NCBI GenBank assembly: GCA_036835375.1
Contig: DAITMB010000041.1
Coordinates: 1-38,792, forward strand
DNA from: JANQTF01 sp036835375
GTDB lineage: Bacteria > Bacteroidota > Bacteroidia > J057
Direction of reading: 5' to 3'
Length of the DNA stretch: 38,792 bases
Shown here: piece by piece, positions 17,849-27,100 of the stretch
Layout: each line of letters starts with the position of its first letter
Position numbering within the stretch: position 1 is the stretch's first letter
The notes under the pieces: model-generated
Told to the model about the DNA's origin: nothing
Seen by the model: only the letters and a program-made list of their open reading frames with translations
Databases searched by the model: none
Made by a program: the position numbers and the translations under genes

Positions 17849-18910
17849 TCATAAATCTGGCGCCTGCCATCTCCGCTCACTTGCTGACCGCATGCCAGCC
17901 CATGTCCATCTTGTCCTCGTCTCAATGCCTGCATAGGCTTCTCTGTAGTGGCGGGTGATTTCCTGCATCAAGCTTTCAGGATCTATGCTGGAGCTGTGGA
18001 TTTCTCGCTCGAAAGGGTGTGCAAATCGCGCTGCTTTGGTCAATTCTTTGCCGCCAAGGCGCAAGGAAGGTCCTGTATCCATGATCGATTGCCCCTGCCA
18101 TTGCAGCGCCGAGTTCTCGCGTGCATTGAGTCGCGCTGCCAGCGGACCAAATGACAGTCGAGGGAAGATGCTACGAGTGGTAGTGTCCACCCAGGTGCTG
18201 TATTTATATTCCAATTCGTAGCGTTGCTCAGAGAATTGCATCAGCACCATGTCTGCTTGGGCTGACGCATGAAACAAAGCATAGTAATGCAAGGGTCTTG
18301 GATGACAGATTCGAAGCAGGCGAATGTCTTTCAGCATTTCACGCGTACCATTCGCCTCCAAAGATGCCAGATCCTCCTTCACTTGCTGGTATTCGCCCTG
18401 CCATTGTTCCTTAAATTCAACTTGATTTTTCAGAAAATTGGCGATAAGTGGCAAAAAGTAGGCGTACTTCTCGAGACAAGCGACGGCTTCCTGCTTGTCG
18501 CCAAATGGCACGTAGAAGTGTCTTTTCTCGGCATGATTGATCCAGCAAACCAGCTTGAGTGCCAGATCAGCGGCGGGATGCGCGGGGTCATACTCGCGAA
18601 AATCTCCGATGAGTGCAGCCTGAGCCAAGACATCAGCATTCGCTAAGGCAAGTGAAGGGTGAATCAATGACCACACGCCCAAACAACCATCAATGTCGAA
18701 ATGATTGTTGCTGACGTAGGGCAGCTGTGTGGAAGGATGACGCCTTCCCAATGCCCGCAGTACAATTTCTGTGGAAGTATCGGCCCGAAGATACTCCGGG
18801 ACCGCAGCCCCTCGCCAGTGCGATAAGGTAGCTGCAGCCGCCGGATGCCGGGAATCCACCACAGCACATGGTTTGTGAGCGTCGATCTGTGAAAATGGTA
18901 GAAACTCCAT
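17849..18910 (-). CDS. DUF6687 family protein
   Basis: The product is 353 aa from the ATG at 18910; a TTG 11 codons upstream would add a His-rich stretch that is not family-like. The N-terminal half carries the hallmarks I associate with DUF6687: TLSHWRG, LRADTSTEIVLRAL and the highly conserved SNNHFDIDGCLGVWSL (about residues 65-80), then IGDFREYDP. The HFDIDG segment resembles motif I of DHH phosphoesterases; a metal-dependent hydrolase role is only a guess. No signal peptide or membrane segment is seen, so it is probably cytoplasmic. It lies 95 bases downstream of the TPP-riboswitch-controlled TonB receptor in the same direction, with no terminator between, so it may be read from the same transcript. 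A palindromic repeat abuts its stop codon. Confidence 0.72.
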   Translation of the reverse strand: MEFLPFSQIDAHKPCAVVDSRHPAAAATLSHWRGAAVPEYLRADTSTEIVLRALGRRHPSTQLPYVSNNHFDIDGCLGVWSLIHPSLALANADVLAQAALIGDFREYDPAHPAADLALKLVCWINHAEKRHFYVPFGDKQEAVACLEKYAYFLPLIANFLKNQVEFKEQWQGEYQQVKEDLASLEANGTREMLKDIRLLRICHPRPLHYYALFHASAQADMVLMQFSEQRYELEYKYSTWVDTTTRSIFPRLSFGPLAARLNARENSALQWQGQSIMDTGPSLRLGGKELTKAARFAHPFEREIHSSSIDPESLMQEITRHYREAYAGIETRTRWTWAGMRSASERRWQAPDL

Positions 18911-19005
18911 GTGATGATGGGTGCTTTTCACCTGCCACGTCAAAGCAGGTGGCTCTTGTTAATCAAGAAGTGGATGTGGAAGATGATTCATCCTTCATCT
19001 CGCGC

Positions 19006-21411
19006 TCAAAAAGACAAGCTGAACTGGGCCATAAAGTGCCTGCCAGCTTGGGGATAATAGTAATTTTCGGTGAAAGTCTCTCCCCCAAAAAGGTAGCTGA
19101 AGGTGTAGCCGTTTGGTTCGTAGGCCTCGTTGAGCAAATTCCGCACTTGCATCCCGATCCGAATTTCCTTGGCCCAAGTGGTCGTCAAGACGTAGTTCAC
19201 AAGCAGATCATTGACCAAAAAAGCATCGAGTGACCGATCGGGCGAGCCCGTGTTGTCGAGAAATTGACGCCCGACATGCTTGCTTTGCCAGCTCAATTCC
19301 AGCCCTGCGAGGGGCTGATAGCTGAGTTGTGCCGCCGCGATGAGGTTGGGGGAGAAGGCGATATCGCTTCGCTCGTATTGAGTCTCCACGAGGCTGAAGT
19401 CGTCGTAATTGACCAAATACTCAGTGTAGCTGGCGATTTTGTTGCGACTAAAGGTGGTATTGGCACTGATTCTCAAGCGATCTGCGATCTGCCAAGCTCC
19501 TTGCAATTCAATGCCGGCGCGGTAGCTGTCGGCGACATTTTCACGTATTGGACCGCCCACGTCGTTGATGTTGCCTGTGAGCACGAGCTGATTTTCGTAA
19601 TCCATGAAATACAGATTGGCCGACCACGATAGCTCCGTTCCCTGGAATCGATAGCCTGCTTCTAAGTTGTTGAGGCGCTCGGGCAAAGGAATACGACCCT
19701 CAGCGGCGTCGATGAAATCCGAGCGGACAGGCTCGCGATGGGCCACCGCAAATGAAGCATAGGCTTGCTGGCGATGGGCGATTTGCCAGGTGAGGCCAGC
19801 CTTGGGATTGAAAAACAAATAGTTGGCTTCGCCTTCGATAAGCCGCTGATCATTGTCCACGCCCGGGCCATCCAGGGCGAAGTTTCCATATCGATAGTCG
19901 ACAGTCCGGGCCTGCAAGTCGAGGTAGCCAGAGAATTTGGCACTGAAATCCCAGGTGCCACGGGCAAATGCGTTCGCATCGGTTTTGAACCCTCGGTTCT
20001 CATAATACCGATCGCGAATGGCTGTCGGACCGGCATATTGTGCCCAGATAATTTCGCCAAAATGGTCCCCAATGTATTGATTCCATCCAGCGCCAAAGGT
20101 CAGAACGAGGCCTTCCTTTGGGCGGGCTTCCAGCGACGCGATTGCTCCATAAAAGTGGTTGTCGAGCCAGCGGCGGCGAATGAGATCGGTACTGGTGATG
20201 GTGTCGCTTTCCCCACTGATCAATCGAATTGGCTCAAATCCATAATCCGCCAAGTCTTCACCTTCTCGAAACTGCTCATAATACCCAAATCCTCTCGTGT
20301 AGTGCAGGGAACTGCGCAGCGTCCACATGGTACTCGGCTGGTAGGAATAATGCAGTTGATAGTGCTGCTGGGTGTAGTTGTCGGTTTCGTTGTCGTAGGT
20401 GTAGTAATTGCTGCGACGCAGAACAGGGTCGTCGAGGTATGATTCAGGAATTCCCCACCACGATTGGTAGGTTTGCTCCGAACCGGAGAAGACCACGGCT
20501 TTGAGGAGGTGTTTTTTGCCGTAATACCCGCCCGAAACAAAGTAGGAGCGCAAGTCAGAAGAGGCTCGATCGACCCATCCATCTGAGCCAATCTGAGAGA
20601 GGCGTGCATCGATGGAAAATCGCTCCCGAATCAATCCTGTTCCCGCCAGCAAGGTGTGTTTCCGGGTATTAAAGGATCCATAAGAATTTGAAATTTCAGC
20701 GTACGCCTCTGGTTTCACCGTAGCCGTCTCAATGTGAATGGAGGCCCCAAAGGCTGCTGCGCCATTGGTTGAGGTGCCGACGCCCCGCTGCACTTGAATA
20801 GAATTGACAGAAGAAGCAAGGTCTGGCAAATTGACCCAAAACACTCCGTGAGATTCCGGGTCGTTGAGGGGAATGCCATTGATGGTCACATTTGTGCGGG
20901 TCGGGTCAGATCCTCGAATCCGAATGCCCGTGTAGCCCACACCAGCTCCAGCGTCGGAATTCACAACCGTGGAAGGAAGTTGGTCGAGCAGCACTGGTAA
21001 ATCTTGCCCGACATTGATCCTGCGCAAGTCGCTGGCCGACATCGTGGCGTAGCTGGTAGCAGTCTTTTCGCTGGCGCGGGTGGCTGAAATAAGGACTTCC
21101 TCAGTGAGGTAGTCATTGCGCACGAGCTGCACGTCCAGCGTCAAGTCTTTGCCTGCTTTGGTCCGCAGTGGAAGGCTTAGGCTCGTGTAGCCATCGAGGA
21201 AAAATTGAAGCGTAACGGCTTCATTTTCAGGAATTGGAAGAGAGAATTTGCCCTTCTCGTCGGAGCGAAAAGTTTGGCCTTCGACGACGATGCGCACATC
21301 GGCCAAGGCCTGCCTGTCACGGCTGTCGGCAATCGTGCCGCTGACAGTGGATTGTGCGAGAACAAATCCCGGCACACATAGCAGCAAAAGCTGCCCGAGA
21401 AAACGAAACAT
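19006..21411 (-). CDS. TonB-dependent receptor, TPP-riboswitch controlled
   Basis: Outer-membrane active transporter, 801 aa. The ATG at 21411 is used because earlier in-frame codons overlap the riboswitch. Signal peptide about residues 1-19 (ending VLAQ); a carboxypeptidase-regulatory-like beta domain about 22-95; a plug domain about 110-225 with VRIRGSDPTRTNVTINGIPL-like features (IRIRGSDPTRTNVTINGIP); then a long beta-barrel ending in aromatic FSLSF, typical for BAM insertion. A TPP riboswitch lies directly upstream, so thiamin or one of its precursors (or phosphates) is the likely cargo. This fits predicted thiamin outer-membrane receptors of Bacteroidota. No inner-membrane thiamin transporter such as PnuT follows; instead the next gene encodes a DUF6687 protein. 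Confidence 0.93.
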   Translation of the reverse strand: MFRFLGQLLLLCVPGFVLAQSTVSGTIADSRDRQALADVRIVVEGQTFRSDEKGKFSLPIPENEAVTLQFFLDGYTSLSLPLRTKAGKDLTLDVQLVRNDYLTEEVLISATRASEKTATSYATMSASDLRRINVGQDLPVLLDQLPSTVVNSDAGAGVGYTGIRIRGSDPTRTNVTINGIPLNDPESHGVFWVNLPDLASSVNSIQVQRGVGTSTNGAAAFGASIHIETATVKPEAYAEISNSYGSFNTRKHTLLAGTGLIRERFSIDARLSQIGSDGWVDRASSDLRSYFVSGGYYGKKHLLKAVVFSGSEQTYQSWWGIPESYLDDPVLRRSNYYTYDNETDNYTQQHYQLHYSYQPSTMWTLRSSLHYTRGFGYYEQFREGEDLADYGFEPIRLISGESDTITSTDLIRRRWLDNHFYGAIASLEARPKEGLVLTFGAGWNQYIGDHFGEIIWAQYAGPTAIRDRYYENRGFKTDANAFARGTWDFSAKFSGYLDLQARTVDYRYGNFALDGPGVDNDQRLIEGEANYLFFNPKAGLTWQIAHRQQAYASFAVAHREPVRSDFIDAAEGRIPLPERLNNLEAGYRFQGTELSWSANLYFMDYENQLVLTGNINDVGGPIRENVADSYRAGIELQGAWQIADRLRISANTTFSRNKIASYTEYLVNYDDFSLVETQYERSDIAFSPNLIAAAQLSYQPLAGLELSWQSKHVGRQFLDNTGSPDRSLDAFLVNDLLVNYVLTTTWAKEIRIGMQVRNLLNEAYEPNGYTFSYLFGGETFTENYYYPQAGRHFMAQFSLSF

Positions 21412-21439
21412 GTCGAAAACAATTGATGGTGACACTTCC

Positions 21440-21458
21440 CGGAGGCAGGGATCCTCCG
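21440..21458 (-). promoter_or_regulatory. Hairpin between riboswitch and start codon
   Basis: A 6-bp GC-rich stem (cggagg/cctccg) with a 7-base loop lies 20 bases past the aptamer end and about 30 bases before the receptor ATG. The stem hides a GGAGG sequence. It could be part of the expression platform, through attenuation or ribosome access. No T-run follows, which argues against a classical terminator. Confidence 0.45.
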
Positions 21459-21477
21459 AAAACAATGCGACCACCCT

Positions 21478-21575
21478 TTCTCCCTACGCTGGCATTACCC
21501 AGATCAGGTTCGAAGGGTATGATCTCAGCCCTCAAGCGCTTGCGGATCCTATCCGAAAGCTTGGGCACCCCTGTG
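21478..21575 (-). promoter_or_regulatory. TPP riboswitch (thi-box)
   Basis: On the minus strand the region reads through the classical TPP aptamer in order: a GGGGTGCCC 5' arm, GGGCTGAGATC (core CTGAGA at 21523-21528), ATACCC, GAACCTGATC (rc 21501-21509), then GGGTAATGCCAGC and GCGTAGGGA (21481-21492). All strongly conserved TPP-binding segments are present. It lies about 65 bases before the TonB receptor start and behind a consensus promoter. Binding of thiamin diphosphate should lower receptor expression. Confidence 0.96.
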
Positions 21576-21652
21576 ATGATGCGATCCCAACTGCCTCCAA
21601 CTTTACGCGTGACTTGCGCTTAAGTCTTTGGTCTGTAGAACCGATTCAAGGA

Positions 21653-21683
21653 CAAACATACTGGGAATTTGTTCTCTACCCAA
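21653..21683 (-). promoter_or_regulatory. Bacteroidota-type promoter for the TPP operon
   Basis: On the minus strand a -33 TTG (21681-21683) is followed after exactly 20 bases by TATGTTTG (21653-21660). This matches the TAnnTTTG -7 consensus and the 19-21 base spacing of the Bacteroidota housekeeping sigma factor. Transcription would start about 70 bases ahead of the riboswitch aptamer. Confidence 0.7.
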
Positions 21684-21907
21684 TCATAATTTTTTAGGGA
21701 TGCTGTGAAGGGAGGGTAAGTCATACGACCTGGGCAACATCAGAAAAGGAAAGGTCGTGAACTGAAAAAGCTGAAAGTCAACTCGCTGATGGTTTAGAGC
21801 AAGGGAGCGCCAGGTTGTGAATTGACGGCTGGGGGGACGAGAAAAAAGCGCTGTCTGTGTGATTTTAGTCACCGAAAAGAGCCTTGATTCCTACCTATTC
21901 TTGTAGC

Positions 21908-22012
21908 ATGAGCAAGACAAACGTCCCCATGTGGACTCGACTCGCGGGGGTTTGCCTGGCATGCGCAGGCTTAGCCGTGCTCATCGCTTGGTCCATCGAA
22001 AATTGGTTCTAA
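21908..22012 (+). CDS. Possible 34-aa single-span membrane protein
   Basis: A short frame begins at ATG 21908 with a basic/polar N-terminus (MSKTNVPMWTRL) and one hydrophobic helix (AGVCLACAGLAVLIAW), then SIENWF and TAA. It starts a run of small plus-strand membrane-protein genes, with the DUF2892 gene 50 bases on. No strong promoter or ribosome site is visible. I do not recognise it. It could be a chance frame, but its composition and layout fit a small membrane peptide. Confidence 0.4.
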   Translation: MSKTNVPMWTRLAGVCLACAGLAVLIAWSIENWF

Positions 22013-22062
22013 GCAGCTCTTTTTGGCCGTTCATTCATTCCATGAATAAAATCATCCTCGTC

Positions 22063-22278
22063 ATGAAAAAGAACATGGGGTCCATCGACCGAGTTCTCCG
22101 TATCACGCTTGCTGCAGTAGTCGGGGTGCTATTCGCTACCAATGTCATCTCCGGAACCCTGGCTATCGTGTTGGGTGTGCTTGCGGTTATCTTCTTAGCC
22201 ACTAGCTTGGTGAGCGTTTGTCCCCTCTACACGTTGGTGGGCATTAGCACCTGCCCGACCAAGGCGAATCAAACGTAG
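22063..22278 (+). CDS. DUF2892 (YgaP-type) small membrane protein
   Basis: The product is 71 aa. The start at 22063 (MKKNMGSIDRVLRI) matches the family's usual N-terminus; an ATG 21 bases upstream would add seven residues. Two hydrophobic helices (VVGVLFATNVISG; LAIVLGVLAVIFLATSLVSV) are followed by the conserved CPLYTLVGISTCPTK ending. This is the inner-membrane domain also found attached to rhodanese in YgaP; alone its role is not established. It stands between two other small membrane genes. Confidence 0.88.
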   Translation: MKKNMGSIDRVLRITLAAVVGVLFATNVISGTLAIVLGVLAVIFLATSLVSVCPLYTLVGISTCPTKANQT

Positions 22279-22647
22279 GCAAATCTAAACCATCTGCCAT
22301 TTATGATTTTCCAGTTGGTAGCACCAAGCATCAAGGGGCATCTTACCTGAGATATTTGGTGATTTTTTTTGGAGAAAAATTTCGGAAAATAGGATCAAAA
22401 AGGTCTGGAACAAACAGCTTTGATCAGGATCTTAGCCTTCATCCATCGGTCCCCAATCTCATCTTCTTCCATAAATTGAGAATCATTTCATTTGTTGTAA
22501 TAGCAAATTGGCCAAACATTCATCCATATATAAGGTGTTTAGAAATAGGATGTATGCAACGCATCATTTGGCGGGGGTGCTTGACCAGCTATATGGCAAT
22601 AGCAGCCACCAACCGCGCAGACGAATCATCACCTTGAGCACTTGCCC
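22279..22647 (+). other. Intergenic region, no supported gene
   Basis: This stretch between two small membrane-protein genes holds runs of T and several short frames. The longest (22356-22637) has no recognisable domain, an implausible composition and no good start, so I do not call it. I see no tRNA, riboswitch or clear terminator here. Confidence 0.5.
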
Positions 22648-22857
22648 ATGAATTGGTCCCGCATCGCTGCTACTGCCCTTGTACTTCTTGTACTGGTCGC
22701 CATTGCGAGCTCGCTATATCTCCCAAGGACTGAAGTTATCTTGGTAAGCACGGCGCTCTTTCCAGTGGGGATGGTGCTATGGGTGGTGGCATTGCTGCGT
22801 AGCAAGGAACAGAGCAAAGGAAACTTCCAGAAAGGGGATCGCTACGAAAATTTTTGA
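22648..22857 (+). CDS. Small two-span membrane protein, unknown
   Basis: The product is 69 aa from ATG 22648. Two hydrophobic stretches (ATALVLLVLVAIASSLYL and ALFPVGMVLWVVALL) are joined by a short polar loop, and the C-terminal tail is charged (RSKEQSKGN). I do not recognise a family. It ends 122 bases before the CPBP-like gene on the same strand and could be co-transcribed with it. Confidence 0.6.
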   Translation: MNWSRIAATALVLLVLVAIASSLYLPRTEVILVSTALFPVGMVLWVVALLRSKEQSKGNFQKGDRYENF

Positions 22858-22979
22858 GTGGAATAAAAAGGGCAAATCGCTACGATATTTTTTGTGCCAC
22901 AAGCAGGATTACCTTGTCCATTTTGCCGTCGCGAGGCAAAGTTTCCCCAACTTTGCGCAAACTCAGTTACCTCAAGTCA

Positions 22980-23993
22980 ATGGACTCACCTCGAAAAACG
23001 GCGGACTCCAAGCAAGTTCCTTTTTGGCTCAGGCCTGTGGAGGACCTGAAGCCAGTGGCGGGTTACCTTGCAGCACATTGGAAGGAAGATTTTTCCTGGC
23101 GCTACTACGGCGGCACACTGTTGTTTATCGGAATATGCATCTTAGCCAATTATGTAGGTTGGGAACAGCGGACGGGGGAGCGCTGGCTCATTTCGAAGAC
23201 CAATGGCAGCGAATGGGGAATGTTGGCCTACTTGGCTTTTTATGGGGTTCCTTACTATCTGATCCTGTTGTGGCAGACATGGAGCGAAGGAGAAGGACAA
23301 TTTTGGCGAAAACGAGATTTCTGGGTGCGAAGTCTTTTCGGCTTAGGGCTGCTCTCCTTCGATGCGGGGTTTTATTATTACTACTCCGCGGGCGGTCTGG
23401 TGGACAATCCTCAATGGCGATACTTTGTGATGAAGTGCGCAGGAAACATGATCTCGGCGGTCGCCATCTTTGTGCCGCTTTGGATCTGGTATCGGCTCAT
23501 GGACCGAAAGACAGGGCACTTTTACGGCCTCCGCTGGCAGGGATTCGATCCCAAGCCCTACGTGTGGATGCTGGTGTTGATGGTTCCATTGATCGCGGCG
23601 GCTTCTTTTCTCCCCGATTTTTTGCGGGCCTACCCCAATTTTTCGCCCCGGCGCATGGCTGCCATTCCAGATCTGCCGATGTGGCTTGGATACGCGATTT
23701 TTGAACCGATTTATCTGATCGATTACACCTGGACAGAAGTCATTTTCCGAGGGTTTTTGGTGCTGGGATTGGTGGGGGTTCTGGGGCGGCACAGTGTGAT
23801 GCCTATGGTAGGAGTTTATGCATTCCGGCATTTTGCCAAACCCCTTGGGGAGACCATCGGCTCAATCTTTGGTGGCTGGATCCTCGGGGTGATTGCCCTT
23901 CGGTCGCGCAACATCATGGGCGGCGTCTTTCTCCACATTGGGGTTGCGGCCCTCATGGATCTATTCGCAGGTCTTCAATGGTGGTGGCGCTAG
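22980..23993 (+). CDS. CPBP-family-like integral membrane protein
   Basis: The product is 337 aa with about eight membrane segments. The ATG at 22980 (MDSPRKT) is preferred; the longer frame upstream is Lys/Arg-rich and unlike a leader. The C-terminal half resembles the CPBP/Abi metalloprotease domain: WTEVIFRGFLV near residue 253, an RHFAKP histidine, and a final helix with HIGVAALMD. The usual EExxxR motif is reduced to T252-E253-x-x-x-R257, losing the first glutamate. The family includes type II CAAX prenyl endopeptidases and bacteriocin-immunity proteins. With the altered motif it may lack protease activity. The biological role is unknown. Confidence 0.68.
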   Translation: MDSPRKTADSKQVPFWLRPVEDLKPVAGYLAAHWKEDFSWRYYGGTLLFIGICILANYVGWEQRTGERWLISKTNGSEWGMLAYLAFYGVPYYLILLWQTWSEGEGQFWRKRDFWVRSLFGLGLLSFDAGFYYYYSAGGLVDNPQWRYFVMKCAGNMISAVAIFVPLWIWYRLMDRKTGHFYGLRWQGFDPKPYVWMLVLMVPLIAAASFLPDFLRAYPNFSPRRMAAIPDLPMWLGYAIFEPIYLIDYTWTEVIFRGFLVLGLVGVLGRHSVMPMVGVYAFRHFAKPLGETIGSIFGGWILGVIALRSRNIMGGVFLHIGVAALMDLFAGLQWWWR

Positions 23994-24117
23994 CGTGCTT
24001 ATGATTAGACAATGCGAAGCCGAACGATGGCAAAGTCAGCGCTCGCCGTGGGCGCCCACCTTCAATGTAAGATGGTTACGCTAGTCGCTTCGGAAAGATA
24101 ATTTGGTAAATTTGTTC

Positions 24118-27100
24118 ATGTTGAAAGGACTATTCCACACTACATGGCGCAGCGCGGTGCTGTTGGCAGTGGTTGCCTGTGAACCATCTCCGAGGTTCGA
24201 AGTGATTCCTCCAGAACATTCGCAGATCACTTTTTCAAATCACGTCACCCCACAGATCAACTTTAGCATCCTAGATTATCCCTACTTCTACAATGGTGGA
24301 GGAGTAGCGGTGGCCGATTTTGATCAAGATGGCTTGCCTGATCTGTATTTTACTGCCAATCAAGGCCCCAATCGCCTGTATCGCAATCTCGGCGACTTTC
24401 GCTTTGAAGACCTCACGGTGCATTCTGCCACAGGAGGTCCCTCGGAAGATTGGGCCACGGGCGCATCGGTGGTGGACATTAATGCTGATGGGTTGCCGGA
24501 CCTCTACGTCTGTTATTTAGGCGGAGAATTAGGTCAAAATGGGCGAAATCGACTCTTTGTCAACCAAGGAAATTGGCAATTTCGCGAAGAGGCAGAAGCC
24601 TATGGATTGGCGATTCAGGGCATGACGACCCAAGCCGTATTTTTTGATTATGATAGGGATGGCGACTTAGACTGCTATCTGTTGAAGCACTCGGTGCGGC
24701 CTGCCGAAGTGGTTCGGGATACAGCGCTGCGACGCGTGAGGGATCCCTTCGGTGGTGATCAGTTGCTACGAAATGATAACGGGAAATTTGTTCCGGTGAG
24801 CGACGAAGCGGGGATATCGGGTAGTCGGCTTGGATATGGACTTCAGGTGCTCGTGAGCGACTGGAATAACGATGGCTGGCCTGACCTCTACATTTGCAAT
24901 GATTTTCAAGAAGACGATTACTTCTACCTCAACAACCAGGACGGGACGTTTACGGAATCGTGGGAAGCCTATTTGGGCCACACCAGCCGATTTTCGATGG
25001 GCAGCGATTTCGCGGATCTTAATCAGGACGGATATCCAGATTTGTTCACCCTGGACATGAAGCCTTACCGCGAAGACATCCGCAAGACTGCCGAGGCGCC
25101 CGAGCGCTTTGATTCCTACCAGTACAAACTCAGCTTCGGCTATCGTCACCAGTATCCTCACAATGCTTTGCATCTCAGTCAAGGCGGAAAAGGATATGCA
25201 GAAGTGGCCTACATGGCAGGTGTGGATGCAACCGATTGGAGCTGGAGCGCGCTGTTTTGCGACCTCGACCATGACGGCCAAGAAGACCTTTTCGTCACCA
25301 ATGGGATCGCTCGGCGCCCCAATGACATGGATTATATCAAGTTCTTGTCTGAGCCCTTGGTAAAAAGGGAATTGTCGGAGCTACCATCAGAGGCCCACCT
25401 ACGGTTCATCGAGAAAATGCCTTCTGTGCCGCTGGTCAACCCCCTGCTACGCCGCAATGACACGGGATACGGCTTCACCAACATGGCCAGCGCTTGGGGC
25501 ATGGATGTGCCTGGGTTTTCTAATGGCGCTGCCTATGCTGACCTCGACCTCGATGGCGACTTGGACCTCATCGTGAATCACTGGGGTGCACCCGCCGGGA
25601 TCTACCGAAACCAAGTCGCCCGGGCAAGCACGTCTCACTCCCTTCAGCTAGACCTGCGTCAAAGCGGGCAAAATCCTTTTGGGATCGGCGCGAAGGTGAT
25701 GGTCTTTGTGGAGGGCGAGCAAATGACGCGTGATGTGATGCCCATCCGCGGTTTTTTGAGTAGCCAGCCCACCCGAGTACATGTCAGTTGGCCCGACCCG
25801 ACCCATGCGGTGGACTCTGTGCACGTGCGCTGGCCCGACGGATTGTGGACTCGCTGGACCCGGCTCGATCGCGCCCGTATTCAGCGCTTGGATCGCGACA
25901 GCGGGGAATTATTTCAGCCTCAACAAATGCCACACGCACCCCTATTGGAGGCCACGGCGCTCCCAGCGGATTGGGACTACCGACACCAGGAAGATGATTT
26001 TGTCGATTTCAACCGTGAGCCTTTGATGCCACACATGCACTCCCGGGAAGGTCCAGCAGTGGCCATGGCCGACCTCAATGGAGACGGGATTGAGGACTTT
26101 TTCCTTGGCGGTGCCGTAGGTCAGGCTGGGACTTTGTATGTGTCCGAAGGCGAAAATCTATGGAGAAAGTGGCAGCCGCCAGCTTTCCTGGCCGATTCAA
26201 TGGCAGAAGATGTGGATGCGTATTTTGCGGATTTTGAAGGCGATGGGGTCTTAGAACTGGTGGTCCTGAGCGGGGGTAATGTATTTGAGCCAGGCGATCC
26301 CCGATACGTCGATCGACTCTACGTGCAAACAGCTTCAGGATGGGAGCGCAGCACAAAACTTCCTAACCAGGCAGAGAACAGCAGCTGTGTGGCCGTAGGC
26401 GATATGGATGGCGATGGTCATCTGGACTTTTTTGTGGGCGGTCGAGGGGTACCGGGGAGTTACGGATTGTCACCCAAGTCTTTTCTGTGGAAAAATGATG
26501 GCCGAGGCAACTTCATCGACGTGGCGGAGAGCTACGGAATAGACTCCATCGGGATGATCACCGGGGCACAATGGCTCGACTGGGATGGTGACGGGCAGCC
26601 AGAATTGGTCACTGTGGGAGAGTGGGAGCCGATTCGGGTATGGAAGCGAGTGGGCAAACATTTTCAAGATATTTCGCCCCCTATCTTGAACAAATCCAAC
26701 GGCTGGTGGAACACCCTGCGCTCCTTAGATCTGGATGGCGATGGCGACGAAGATCTTGTGGCGGGGAATCTGGGATGGAATTCTGACTTGCGCGCAAAGC
26801 CCGATGCGCCTTGTTTTCTGTATGTGAAGGATTTCGACGGCAATGGCAGTACCGACCCGATCATTTGTAGGACCATCAATGGCCGGCATTACCCCTGGGC
26901 TTCCCGTGACGAATTGCTGGGGCAATTGGCATTTTTGCGCCGAAAATACCCCAGCTATGCCTCCTTTGCCAACGAGACGATCGAAAATGTGTTGGGAGAA
27001 GAGCTGCTCCGATCTGCTTTGCGCAAAGAAGTGTTCACAGCAGCTTCGGTGTGGCTGGAAAATCAAGGCGGAGGAAAATGGGTGCTCCATGAGTTGTCTG

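Noticed and set aside
19765..20442. Plus-strand frame of 225 codons opposite the TonB receptor
   Set aside because: Antisense shadow of a well-supported beta-barrel gene, with no domain or promoter.
22892..23704. Plus-strand frame of 270 codons inside the CPBP-like gene
   Set aside because: A frame shadow: the overlapping frame has membrane helices and family motifs, while this one is a low-quality mixture of residues.
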